From Simmondsia chinensis (lineage: Eukaryota > Streptophyta > Magnoliopsida > Caryophyllales > Simmondsiaceae): a DNA stretch of 64,000 nucleotides. This document shows, in pieces, positions 37,044 through 59,649 of this stretch (position 1 is its first letter; every line of letters starts with the position of its first letter). The notes beneath the pieces were generated by a model, which did not search any database, was not told where the DNA came from, and saw nothing but the letters and a program-made list of their open reading frames with translations. The stretch is taken from assembly GCA_018398585.1 (NCBI GenBank), contig JAGTTD010000005.1:5883355-5947354 (forward strand), given 5' to 3'. The position numbers and the translations under genes were made by a program.

Positions 37044-37281
37044 GCAACATACCCAGTGCCCCAAGAGCTCCCGCCTAAGCAAGGTCTGGGTGAGGGCAAA
37101 TATGCGCAGCCTTCCCTCTTCAGGGTATTACTCCCGAAGAGAGGTTGTTTCTAAGTGCCCCCAATCTGAGGGTAAGAACTTCTCAGAAAGTCACCCATTC
37201 TGGTACTGCTCTCGCCCAAGTACACTTAACTTTGGAGTTTTAATGGAATCCGATGACAGCGTATTGGTATTCTCTTTATAA
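37044..37281 (-). mobile_element. 5S-headed Au-like SINE with perfect 15-bp target duplication
   Basis: Read on the minus strand: 5S rRNA head (gtcatcggattccattaaaa, agttaagtgtacttgggcga, agaatgggtgac) at 37271-37174, then the ttgggggcacttagaaacaa junction, the body and a gggtatgttgctattgttca end. taatactgaacaata occurs at 37029-37043 and 37282-37296, an exact duplication. The unit inserted whole, head included. Confidence 0.9.
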
Positions 37282-37620
37282 TAATACTGAACAATAATTC
37301 AATAATGATACTATACTAGAAAAAGATTTGCTGATCCAGTATTAGTACAATGCTTTTTGTGATGTTTTTAGATGGTGCTTCAATGATTTTCAATCCAATA
37401 TACACTTTAAAAGCATTGTAATCTATAACATACCTATTAATACCGACTTAATTATTATTATTTTTTTTAACATGAATACCAACTTAATTTAGGTAATTCT
37501 AAATTTGATATTTCAAAATGTCAATAATGTTGTTACGATTACTATTTTTTTAATTGAATGTTTGTTATAGTACAAAACTATTACTGAATCTTTACTTATC
37601 ATCTTAAGTTTTTAAAATAG

Positions 37621-37860
37621 TTGGTTCATTGATATAGTATCAGAATCTATTTGACCAAGAGGTCATGAGTTCAAACCTCAATAGCCCCACTTTAAATATT
37701 AAAAACAATTGAAGCACAGGGTATAAGGTGGCCCGTGCACTATCTACATTTCAAGCCTAATGGGCATTTGCGTAAGGGAATATGTTAGAATATAAAGCTA
37801 TGCCTGGATCTTCATCCATCAGCTTAAATTTTTGGGGATAATTGGTTTCTTGATAATGTC
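37621..37860 (+). repeat. tRNA-like repeat (A/B-box motif)
   Basis: ggttcattgatatagtatca then tgaccaagaggtcatgagttcaaacc (given in part) forms an A-box/B-box-like arrangement. Downstream text matches the repeat at 34755 (cccactttaaatatt, agcttaaattttt). Probably the same short retroelement family in the opposite orientation. Confidence 0.4.
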
Positions 37861-38996
37861 TATACTAGAATGCACCTTCGGTATCCAATATATTCAATTT
37901 TTTTACGTTAGTACGAGGTCTTTGTGGGAGAGGGAATCCTCATAAATAGGGAGCGATATGACCCTAGTAGGAATATAATCCGAGTGCCTTCTCTAGCTCC
38001 CGACGTTCTCCCCCAGCAAGCTATTACATTGCGTTCTGAGTTTAATACTTCACAATTTCGCAGAGAAAGATATGTCTAATAATGCATAGATTAGATTTAA
38101 AAAGAAACACAAAAGTATACACTTAATGACACTTGAAAAAGAGAAGATGAATTTTTAATTGTTCCAAAAATTAGAGGTCATCTCTAATTCAAACAAGTAC
38201 TAATTTGCCAAAATGAATGACAACATTGGTGATGCCTGTGAGAGGGGACAATGCCGGTTTTGAACCTGCTTCTCGGGGTTGGCTAACTGTCACTCAACCA
38301 TCGGAACAAATGGAAGACCGGCAATTTGTGGTCTTATATTGCCTAAGAAATAGTTTATGTTTGTAATTATATTATGTTACATTTTTTTGGGATAACCAAA
38401 AATCAAAAGATAACATGCATTTTCTTTTTAATAATTAGCGACAAGACTTACGATACAAAAACATGCACAACTGGGCAAGCGAGGCATGAGCGAACACACC
38501 TAAAAAGCGTGCAACATAAAATGAAAATACAGAGACACCACAAGCGATATCGAAACAAAAAGTAGACCAGACGAAGCTAACGGACTTCACAAGCATTTGA
38601 TAAGTCATAACAATAAGAGGAGATAAACCAACATGCCTGAACAAGACAGGGTGAATCTAGGAGCACATAAAACTCCAATCCCACAGAAGATGATGCATAC
38701 CAAGATAACATGCATGGTTACTTTGTATTCAACCGGTCAAACTGTAATCCGATTTGATCAGAATTTAGAGTAATAAACATCTTCAAAATGTCGTTTCAGT
38801 TCAAACTGAAATCCGGATATAGAAAGTATTATAAAGGGTAATGAACGTACTTTGGAGCGGTTTAAAGTGGTCGGAAACAAAAATATAACCTCATCAGTAC
38901 GTAAACAAAACAAACGTAACATAATTCAAATTGCCATTCAAATGGCACTCTCTCTCAATATTCACTTATCTCAGTTAAATTGAAGTTCTTGGCAGC
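37861..38996. other. Intergenic, downstream of the UGPase gene
   Basis: No gene recognised. The part close to 38997 should be the 3' UTR of the minus-strand UGPase. Text near 38225-38300 (gccggttttgaacctgcttc) hints at an old retroelement fragment, not classifiable. Confidence 0.3.
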
Positions 38997-50844
<11,848 letters not shown>

Positions 50845-50871
50845 TGATGATCCGAAGAGCGGTTACACAGA

Positions 50872-50892
50872 GAGAGAGAGAGAGAGGGAGAG
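50872..50892. repeat. GA/CT microsatellite in the UGPase 5' leader
   Basis: (GA)n run about 30 bp upstream of the UGPase start; on the sense strand it is a CT repeat, common in plant 5' leaders and variable in length. Confidence 0.6.
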
Positions 50893-50960
50893 AGATGAGG
50901 AGAGTAAAGATCCGAGTGAGGAGGGGGTGCTTATGGAAAGATGTGTGGGCCAAGGGAAAA

Positions 50961-50971
50961 TTATTTATAAG
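50961..50971 (-). promoter_or_regulatory. TATA box of the UGPase gene
   Basis: Minus-strand ccttataaataatt lies about 118-128 bp before the ATG, leaving room for a leader of roughly 90 bp that includes the CT repeat. The best TATA match upstream. Confidence 0.5.
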
Positions 50972-51027
50972 GAAATCTTTACGCCTTTCCGGTCATATGT
51001 TCCACGCTGCGGACTAGTCTCTTAAAT

Positions 51028-51161
51028 TAAGGGTATTTAAAAATAGCCTCTCTTTAAGATAACTCCCTGAAGAAAAAAGGTTGCGTACATCTACCCCTAT
51101 ACCCTACTTTTGCGGGAGCCCTTGCAAGCACTGAGTTTGTTGTTGTTGTTGTTGTTGTTGT
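51028..51161 (+). mobile_element. Au-like SINE copy just upstream of UGPase, no 5S head
   Basis: aatagcctctctttaagata, aaaggttgcgtacatctacc, ctacttttgcgggagccctt and a (TTG)8 tail. Lies about 60 bp beyond the TATA box, so inside the likely promoter. Confidence 0.8.
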
Positions 51162-51197
51162 AATGAATTATTATTTTAATTTAAATAAAGTAATATT

Positions 51198-51400
51198 TTT
51201 AATATCTTAAGGGCTTCCGTCTAAGTAGGGTTAGGGGTGGACGTACGTAACTTTTCCCTTTAGGATATTCTAAAGGGAGGCTATTTTTAAGAATCTCTAA
51301 CATGAGGGATACAACACGAGGACTTCTCAATAGGTCACCCATCTGTGTATTACTTTCGCGCAAGCACACTTAACTTCGAAGTTCTAATAGGATCCAATGT
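51198..51400 (-). mobile_element. 5S-headed Au-like SINE, diverged
   Basis: Minus strand: ggatcctattagaacttcga, agttaagtgtgcttgcgcg, atgggtgacctattgagaag, tcctcg, then a diverged body and a cttaagata end. No clear (TTG)n tail and only a short possible duplication. Lies about 40 bp from the previous copy in opposite orientation. Confidence 0.75.
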
Positions 51401-51505
51401 TTAAATATTCTATAATTTTAAAATTTTATTGATCATGTATTTATTTTTGCCGGAATTTAATAAATTTTATTAAAAAATGCTAAAATAAAATATTATTCTG
51501 ATAGA

Positions 51506-51876
51506 GTTATTTACACAGTTGGTCTTTTGTGCTTTCAGTTTTGTTTAAATTGGTCCCTCATTTTTTATTTTGTTCAAATTGATCTCTTATCTTTTTAAAT
51601 TTATTGAAACTAGTCATTCATCTTTTCTTTTATTTGAAATGATTCTTCATGTTTTGATAAAATTGACCCCTTATCTTTTTAATTTTACCTAACTTTGGTT
51701 ACAATATAAGAGATTATTTTGAAAAAAAAGAAGAAAATATACTAATTTGAATAAATTTAAAATTTTGAGGGACCAATTTAAACAAAGTTATAAAGATGAT
51801 GGTCCAATTTAAATAAAAAAGATAAAAGATTAATTGAATAAACTTAAAAAGATAAGGAACCCGTTGTGTTAACAAC
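51506..51876. repeat. MITE-like inverted-repeat element (family A)
   Basis: Left gttatttacacagttggtct; right gaacccgttgtgttaacaac, inverse of the left. The interior has ttgtttaaattggtccctca in both senses. Confidence 0.65.
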
Positions 51877-52379
51877 TAAAATACATCAATATTTATTATA
51901 ATTTAATAACTTTTACCCAAAAAAACTAACATAACACATGATTTCATAGTTATAAACATTCTGTCAAATTTTTATCGTAATTTGATGATTTTTTAGTGAA
52001 AAAATTAGCATGACTTATATATAATATTCAAACTTCAGGATATTTTATTATATATATTAAAATATTAGAATATTTAGGTGATAAATATCTAAATTTAAAG
52101 TAGCTAAGTGATAATAAATTTTAAATTTATAATTTTTTGTTATATTTTAAGACAGAGAGAATATGCAGCGAATATGACGGGGCGGTGGATGGTACGAATG
52201 AATGAATGAATTTATGCTGAAACGAATGGCAAGAATCACGTCCTTCCAACTCGGATCTCAGGTACGTTGCAACCATCTCTTTTTTTCCAATATTTTTATT
52301 GGAAAATATTCTTTTATTTAAATTTTTTGTTTATTTAGTTATAAAATAATTTCATTATCTATATTTAAATAAAAATATT
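51877..52379. other. AT-rich spacer, no gene seen
   Basis: Carries fragments of the same AT-rich family as 20605 and 61420. Contains a short gaatgaatgaatgaat run at 52197. Confidence 0.3.
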
Positions 52380-52456
52380 AAGGGACGTTTTTTTAAAATA
52401 ACAAATTTTGATATTTTTATTCCAAAAATAGCACGCGAAAATTCGAAATTACTAAA

Positions 52457-52834
52457 TGAAGAAAATGACAAATAATATAACTTGAATAATGTAGAACACT
52501 TGGAATGAGAGAATAATATAATTGAATAATTCAAATAAACAACAATACTAGCCTATTTATAATTACAACAAGGCAAATGAAAAGATGCAAGATTAAAAAG
52601 GAACCCTAGACTAATTACATCAATGTAAATCTAGATCTAGAAAAATGAAAAAATGAAGAGGGCATTCATGGTGGCCATTCAACCACTTGGCCGGTTACAA
52701 GAAGAGGGCAAGAAAGAAATAAAAGTCAAATTTACTACCCTATATTAAAACTAGATCTAATTTATTCTATTACATTAAAACTAAATACAATTAAAAATAA
52801 AACTAATATAATTAAAACATATTAGAATTTAACA
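52457..52834 (-). repeat. 3' LTR of the copia element
   Basis: 378 bp, TG...CA termini (tgaagaaaat to gaatttaaca on the plus strand). Contains tcaaccacttggccggttac, shared exactly with the other LTR. Confidence 0.95.
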
Positions 52835-52848
52835 CTCCCCCTCAAGTT
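52835..52848 (-). other. Polypurine tract of the copia element
   Basis: Minus-strand ttgagggggag directly before the 3' LTR, the position and composition of a plus-strand primer. Confidence 0.8.
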
Positions 52849-55800
52849 GGAGCATGGAGGTTAACAATGCCCAACTTGCGGAGAAGAGCGGAGAACGAGG
52901 ATAAACCGAGTGCCTTGGTGAAGACATCTGCCACTTGACCTGTAGACCTGACAAAAGAAGTGGAAATTTCTTTTGCTAACAATTTTTCACGTACAAAATG
53001 ACAATCAATCTCTATGTGCTTCGTCCTCTCATGAAACACTGGGTTAGAAGCGATATGAAGGGCCGCCTGATTATCACAAAACAATACAGCAGGGTGGTTA
53101 GTGCAAACTTGAAGATCATGTAATGTGCGCCTCAACCATACTAACTCACTAGTAACCGTAGCCATGGCTCGATACTCTGCTTCAGCGGAAGAACGAGAAA
53201 CAACGGACTGCTTCTTAGAGCGCCACGATACCGGGGAATCTTCCAAAAATACCACAAAACCTGTAGTGGAGCGTCTAGAAGTGGGGCAACCTGCCCAGTT
53301 AGCATCACAATAAGCACGAAGTGATAAATCACACGCATGTGGCAAAAAAATACCCTGACCCGGTGTTCCCTTAACATAGCGAAGAACTCGATAGGCCGCT
53401 TCTAAGTGTGATACTCGTGGATCATGCATAAACTGACTAAGGATTTTAACTGCATAACAAATGTCGGGTCGAGTAATGGTTAGGTAAATGAGTCTCCCCA
53501 CTATTCGACGATACTGTCCTGGATCCTTTACACGGTCCCCTTCCCCATCAACTAAACGATGGTTTTGAACTATGGGAGTGGAAGTAGGTTTTGCACCTAA
53601 AAGACCCGTCTCACTCAAAATGTCAAGGGCATATTTTCTCTGACTCAAGGCTATTCCATCCTTAGTACGAGCAACCTCTATTCCAAAAAAATATTTAACG
53701 GGCCCCAAGTTCTTTATTCCAAACTGTTTATCGAGTTTGGACTTGACCTCTTCTATGTGATTCACATTATTTTCCAGTTACAATGACATCATCAACATAC
53801 ACCAATACACTAGTGAAAACTGATCCACGAACATATGTAAACAAAGAGTAATCTGACTTGGATTGTGTAAAACCAATGTCAACCAAGAACGACACAAACT
53901 TTTGATTCCAGTTACGAGAAGCTTGTTTAAGGCCATAAAGGGATTTACGTAACCGACAGACTTTACCCTGATGTTGCTTTTCAAACCCTTGAGGAAGTTT
54001 CATATAAACTTCCTCATCTAAGTCACCATGTAAAAAGGCATTGTTCACATGTAACTGATGTATAACCCAATCCCTAGCGGCTGCAACTGCAAGAACACAT
54101 CTAACTGTGACAAATTTAGCAACGGGAGCAAAAGTGTCATGATAATCGATACCTTCGACTTGAGTATAACCCTTGGCAACCAACCGTGCCTTGTAACGCT
54201 CAATGGTACCGTCTGACTTGTACTTTATCTTGTAGACCCACTTGGAGTCTATGGCTCGCTTCCCAGGAGGTAACTCCTCCAATGTCCATGTCTTATTTTG
54301 CTCTAGAGCCGAAATCTCCTTTTTCATAGCCTCTCTCCAATGTTCGTGTTCAACTGCCTGAGAGAAATTTCGTGGCTCATCACCCGAGGTGATGGATTTA
54401 AGCAAAGATGAATGTAAGTTAGAGAACCGCGCATTAGACACAAAATTTGACAAAGGATAAACCATACCTGAGTCAGCTGAAGAAGCGGAAGCACGAGGAT
54501 GGGCTATAGATGAAGGAACATCCACTATATAATCTTGGTACTTTACCGGCATTGAGCGAACCCGACCCGGCCTTCCTGAGCCGCCCTCTTGTGTGTACTG
54601 CTGGGGGCTGTTAGCCCTCTGTCCTGGTGCTGCAGCACTAGTCCCTGTCGGTGGTACTGCCACCGACAGGTTTGTTCCATCCGGTGGTGGTTCGGCCACC
54701 ACCGGTACCTCCTGTACCTGTGTCCTCCCACTCACTTTGTCATCCATATACCGTATTAAATCAATTTCATTATCATCATTCCTTCGCTCTTTCTTCTCAA
54801 GATAAGGAAAAATGTCTTCATAGAAAATTACATCACGTGAAACAATCATCTTCTTGTTATCTAAATCAAAAACCTTATACCCTTTCTTTCCATGTGGATA
54901 CCCAATGAAAACACATTTATTTGCACGGTTACCAAATTTATCCTTGTTACGATCCTTATGATGAACATAGCATAAAGACCCAAAGACACGTAAATGACCA
55001 AAAGAGGTTGCTTTTCCAAGTAATGCCTCATAGGGACTGCGGTGTTCTAATCGTTGTGTTGGCATGAGACTAATCAAATGGGCCGCCGTTTGGACACATT
55101 CTCCCCAAAATTGAATAGGAAGGCCTGCTTCAAATCGAAGGGCCCGAGCCACCTCAAGAAGATGTCTGTGTTTTCTTTCTACAACCCCATTTTGTTGCGG
55201 TGTGTCGGTGCATGAATTTTGTACTTGAATCCCTTTCCCTGCATAGAAACTGAGTCAAGGACCAAAAAGAAACTCCGCACCATTATCGCTCCTTACTTGC
55301 TTTACACATTTGTTGTACTGAGTTTGTACAACTTGACAAAAATCCATAAGGATTCTATGAGATTGAGACTTAACTCTCATCAAATAAACCCAAGTACACC
55401 TGCTATAATCATCAACGATGGTAAGAAAAAAATGAGCACCAGTCATGGACAAAGTACGATAAGGACTCCAAATATCACAATGAATCAATTCAAAACATCG
55501 CCCAGTCTTGCTAACAGAAACGGGGAAAGGTAAACGAGTTTGTTTTGCCCGATTGCAAGAATCACAAACAACATCAAAAGAAGTACCAAAATCCAAATTC
55601 AAAACTTTTGACAGTTTATTAAAAGGGACATGCCCCATTCTACGATGCCATAACAAAGACCTTTCTACAGGAACCGACACGTGCGTAACCGAAGGTGCAA
55701 CCGGCCCCTCCAAAAGATATAGCCCATCTCATTGTCTACCCACTCCAATCAGCTTCCTCGATGGTAGGTCCTGTATGACACAACAATTTGAATAAAAGGT

Positions 55801-57210
55801 CAATGCGCAATTCCTATCTCTAGTCAACTTGCTAACCGAAAGGAGATTGCACTGAAAACCAGGAATGCATAAAACATTTTCAAGAGTAAGGTTGCTAGAA
55901 ATGGTGGCACGTCCTATGTACGAAACTGATAAAGAATTCCCATTCGGAAGTCTAACCGGTTTGACTTTGGTGTTAACTTGAACACTTTCTAAAACAAAAT
56001 CTGAGCAAACCATATTGTTGGAGGCACCCGTGTCAATGATCCAAACGGAATTAAACAAAACCTGACCTGACATGTTGACACTAGGAGAACTTCCCTCGTC
56101 ACTGAGTAGAGACAACAGCTGTTGATACTGAGACGCCGACAACCCCACAACCGGGCTGTCTTACTGCGGAGGCTGTGCTGCTGCTGGAGCAGCCGGCGCT
56201 GGCAGCAACAGTGGATGCTGGTGACGCGGCGCCGGCTGTGCTGCTGGCTGCGCAGCTGCAGCTGCTGCTGTGCGGTTCTGGCCCCGGTTCTTCCATCCTG
56301 CCGGATATCCTATGAGCTCATAGCAACGGTCCTTCGTGTGACCCTGTCTTTTGCAATGGGAACAAGACAACCGATTATTGCGCTTCGGAGTTTTCCCATT
56401 GAAATTGGGTAAATCTCCCCCATACGCTCCAATATTTCCTTTCACTACGAGAGCCGTAGCTTCAGGGTTAACAACGCTACCTGAGACAACGCTCTGTTGC
56501 TTCTCTTCCTGACACAAGGTAGCATAAGCATTGGATACATTGGGAAGGGGCTTGGTGTTCATGAGTTGGGACCTTATGGTAGAAAAAGAAGGGTCCAAGC
56601 CCATCAACAAATCAAGCAACCTTTCCATGTCTCTTATGGCCGCGAAAGCTTGCCCCGAGCGGCAAGTACAAGGGGGAATAGCCACAAGAGTGTAAAGCTC
56701 GTCCCACAGGGACCTTCACTTCGTGAAATAGTCAAACATCGACATATTATCTTGTCTTAAGTGTGAAATCTCACGCTTAATTTCATAAACCCGCGGTACA
56801 TTTCCTTGGGAAAAACGTTCATTCAAGTCTAGCCAAACGTCACACGCAGATTCAAAATAGGCAATACTTGCATTGATTTCTTTAGAAACCGAATTGGATA
56901 GCCAAGAAGAAACCATGGAGTCACAAGCACTCCAATTTTCAAAATCCGGAGAATCTTTCTCCGGTTTCTTGATACTACCATCAAGAAAACCAATTTTACC
57001 CTTGGCCTTAAAAACCTTAAAAATAGAGCGCCTCCAAGCCGGGAAATTTGGGCCAGTTAAAATATCTTGCACGAAAACAAGCCCCGGATGATCCGAGGGG
57101 TGAAGATAATAAGGTGAGTTCGCATCAGGAACTCCCCCTGAAACTGCAACCGGCGCAACGGTTTGGTTAGAAACTTCACTTGAATTTTCTTTATTCATTT
57201 TAAGATGCAT
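52842..57210 (-). pseudogene. Copia gag-pol, interrupted by four stops and one frameshift
   Basis: One long frame from the ATG at 57210 continues to 53767 but is cut by in-frame stops near 56716, 56161, 55729 and 55255. The last part (53765-52842) is in another frame because of one extra A in an A-run near 53763. Domains in order: gag; zinc knuckle CSHCKRQGHTKDRC (about 56364-56323); protease with DTGA (near 56034); integrase with LWHRRMGH, HCDIWSP and DNGAEF; reverse transcriptase with the YVDD active site (about 53800); RNase H with DANWAGC and SSAEAEYRA. At least two stops fit a single C-to-T change in CGA or CAA codons, as expected from decay of methylated DNA. It cannot make a full polyprotein but could be mobilised in trans. 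Confidence 0.93.
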
Positions 57211-57303
57211 AAAAATAACACAAATAAAACAAGAAATATGAAAAATTCAAGATGTTTGGCTTACAGTGAGGCACGACTAGGAAACACGAGCAATGACTTG
57301 GAT

Positions 57304-57323
57304 CTAATCCCGCTTTGATACCC
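57304..57323 (-). other. Primer-binding site, initiator tRNA-Met type
   Basis: Immediately inside the 5' LTR the minus strand reads gggtatcaaagcgggatta, resembling the TGGTATCAGAGC primer site used by many plant copia elements. Confidence 0.7.
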
Positions 57324-57700
57324 TGAAGAAAATGACAAACAATATAACTTGAATAATGTAGAACACTTGGAATGAGAGAATAATATTATTGAATGATTCA
57401 AATAAACAACAATACTAGCCTATTTATAATTACAGCAAGGCAAATGAAAAGATGCAAGATTAAAAAGGAATCTAGGCTAATTATATCAATGTAGATCTAG
57501 ATCTAGAAAAATGAAGAAATGAAGAGGGCATTCATGGTGGCCATTCAACCACTTGGCCGGTTACAAGAAGAGGGCAAGGAAGAAATAAAAGCCAAATTTA
57601 CTACCCTACATTAAAACTAGATCTAATTTATTCTATTACATTAAAACTAAATACAATTAAAAATAAAACTAATATAATTAAAACATATTAGAATTTAACA
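57324..57700 (-). repeat. 5' LTR of the copia element
   Basis: 377 bp with the same termini as the 3' LTR; most differences are transitions. It would carry the element's promoter. Confidence 0.95.
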
Positions 57701-58004
57701 CTAAAAATAACACGCGAAAATTAAAAATTACCAAAATAGCATGCCCAGTTAGCATGCCATTGCCATCTAAGCAAGAGTATTTTGGTCATTTCACTTTTTT
57801 CAAAATTAAAAAAAAAAAAAAGGTTTTTTTTACTGTTGGAACAACTTTTTACCAATATATATATAAATATTGCCTAAATTTTTTGTATAGCATATAAACT
57901 TAGATATATAACATATAAATTTTTCTTACAACAACTTTTCGAATTTTCGCATGCTATTTTAGAAATAAAAATATCAAAATGTGCTGTTTTGAAAAATCCC
58001 CCAT

Positions 58005-58467
58005 GATTAAGGCCTTGTTTGGTTTCACAAAAGTAGATGCAAGAAGATGAAATTTATAGGAGTAGAATTTGAGCTTTCGTTTTCTTAACAGAAAGTGGGT
58101 AGAACGAGAAAAGTAGAAATTGCCTAGTAATTTCCATTTCTCTTAAAATGCTGGAGGTAACTTATCTAGCCCCCAAGCAAGCTCTAATTTCTTTGTTTTT
58201 AACTAGTCTTGCGAATGAAGTTCTATTCTCATTATGATAACCAATTATTTTTTACCTACTTTTTATTAAGTTAATACAAGAATTGAATTCCCAAAAAATA
58301 CAACTTCCCGAATCCATGTAGCAACCAAACGAAGTCTAAATTTGATCAAATTGATGCTGAAGTACGATATAAGATGCGATATTAACACTGAAAATGTTTT
58401 CCATTCAGTAAAGGAAAACGTCATCTTAACTCCTTGAGAGAAAGTCAACTTTCTGTCTATGGAGGAA
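58005..58467. other. Intergenic, no gene seen
   Basis: The text aaggccttgtttggtttcac at 58011 is a common end motif of short plant DNA elements, but I could not find its partner. Confidence 0.3.
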
Positions 58468-58607
58468 ATACAACAACAATAATAACAACAGTCCCAGTGT
58501 CACAGGGGCTCCCGCACGAAGCAGGGTCTGGGGGGGTGGATGTAGGCAGCCTTCCCCCTTCCTAGTGGAAGAGAGGCTGTTTTCGAGGAACCCCATCCTA
58601 AAGAAAT
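58468..58607 (-). mobile_element. Au-like SINE copy, no 5S head
   Basis: The plus-strand text begins with an imperfect CAA repeat, then cccagtgtcacaggggctcc, gaagcagggtctggggggg and gaggctgttttcgaggaacc. It lies about 100 bp from the 5S-headed copy at 58704 and opposite to it. Confidence 0.8.
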
Positions 58608-58703
58608 ATTTTCCACAAATAAGAATTGTTACTTATATGTACAATAAGATTATGCTAATGGTGATTTTAAAGCTTTTCACTCTATGGCATAGATTTACTT
58701 ATA

Positions 58704-58957
58704 GGGTTCATTTATCATGCACTAAGACACTGGATCCTATTAGAACTCTAAAGTTAAGTGTGCTTGGAGAGAGTAGTACCAGGATGGGTGACCTCCTAGG
58801 AAGTCCTCGTGTTGCCAACCCTATAAGGTTGGAGGTCCTCGGAAACAACCTCTCAACAAGATTATACCCTAAATGGGTAAAGCTGCGTACGTCCACCCCT
58901 CCCAGGCCCTGCTTATGCGGAAGCCCTTGAGGCACTAGGTCTATTGTTGTTGTTGGT
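58704..58957 (+). mobile_element. 5S-headed Au-like SINE retaining the 5S 3' end, 15-bp TSD
   Basis: Between atagatttacttata at 58689-58703 and 58958-58972 (exact). The head (cactggatcctattagaact, aagttaagtgtgcttgg, aggatgggtgacctcctagg) continues aagtcctcgtgttgccaacc, the true 3' end of 5S rRNA, then ctataaggttggaggtcctc and the body. In the other copies this segment is shortened to cctcaccctcaggttgg. It may show the original fusion joint. Ends (TTG)4. Confidence 0.92.
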
Positions 58958-59129
58958 ATAGATTTACTTATATCATTATCGGCTGACCTTCTTGGCAAAT
59001 AATTGCTCCAATCCCAACTCTAGAAGCGTTTATTTGCAACTTAAATATACTGTCAAAGTCATGTAATGCTAAATTGGGGATGTCAAGCTTAATCTCCACA
59101 ACTGCGTGCTTGATGATAGTCGACCAACT

Positions 59130-59640
59130 GAATCTACTCCCCTTCATATACTATTATTGGGGCCATAATGGGGCTAAAGTGAGTTATCAACCGTCTGTCG
59201 AATGAGGTTGATTAGTGGAAGTTCCAAATTTTGAGAACTGTCTTTTGCATGGGTTAATCATACACAGTTGCAACTTTGGCTTCGTTTGTGGAGATTCCGT
59301 CTTCAAAGACTATATGACTAAGGAACAATACATTGTTGATCATATTGGTGTACTTCTTCGCCGCTAACAAGCGTTGTAGATGTTGAACCGAGAGGACCTC
59401 CTTTAAGTGTGGGAGGTGATCAGCGACGTTGGGGTGGAAAAATAGAATTTATCAAAATAGACAACCATGAACTGTTTGATAAAAGGTTGTAGGACTTGGT
59501 GCATGACGTGCATGAAATGCTAGGGGCATTGGACAATCCAAATGGCATGGCAAGCCTCTCATATAGATCCTCTCGAGTTTGACGCGATTTTAGTTTCATC
59601 TCAACTAACAATATGGATATGGTGGTAACCACTCTTGTGG
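59130..59640 (-). pseudogene. Ty3/gypsy reverse transcriptase fossil
   Basis: The minus strand encodes TREDLYERLAMPFGLSNAPS, the conserved MPFGLSNAP block of gypsy reverse transcriptase. After a frameshifted stretch lacking a readable YVDD box come HTLKEVLSVQHLQRLLAAKK, NNVLFLSHIVFEDGIS and STSFDRRLITHF, matching the thumb/connection order of the family. Several stops and shifts; no LTRs found. Long dead. Confidence 0.8.
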
Positions 59641-59649
59641 TATGGGGAG

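Larger units (their letters stand above)
52457..57700 (-). mobile_element. Ty1-copia LTR retrotransposon, 5.24 kb, structurally complete
   Basis: Direct LTRs (52457-52834 and 57324-57700), each starting tgaagaaaatg and ending atttaaca, are flanked by ctaaa at 52452-52456 and 57701-57705, a perfect 5-bp target duplication. Order on the minus strand is 5' LTR, primer-binding site, gag, protease, integrase, reverse transcriptase, RNase H, polypurine tract and 3' LTR: the copia order. The LTRs differ at about 12-13 bases plus one indel (near 3.4 percent), mostly transitions, so insertion is moderately recent. The coding region is broken. Confidence 0.95.
52380..58004. mobile_element. Older inverted-repeat element split by the copia insertion
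   Basis: The left piece (52380-52456: gggacgttttttt, aacaaattttgatatttttat, atagcacgcgaaaattcg) is the inverse of the right end (57935-58004: cgaattttcgcatgctattt, taaaaatatcaaaatgtgct, gaaaaatccccc). Joining the pieces across the copia duplication gives a MITE-like element of roughly 380 bp. No reliable target duplication for the outer element. Confidence 0.55.

Noticed and set aside
37174..37271. Cassandra TRIM LTR (5S-bearing retrotransposon)
   Set aside because: No TG...CA LTR ends, no PBS or PPT, a TTG-type tail and 12-20 bp duplications instead of 5 bp; a relationship by shared 5S source is still possible.
37621..37690. A functional tRNA gene
   Set aside because: Only loose A- and B-box similarity; no cloverleaf arms can be paired and the flanks match a dispersed repeat.
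53125..55795. Plus-strand open frames across the copia element
   Set aside because: They are antisense shadows of the gag-pol domains.
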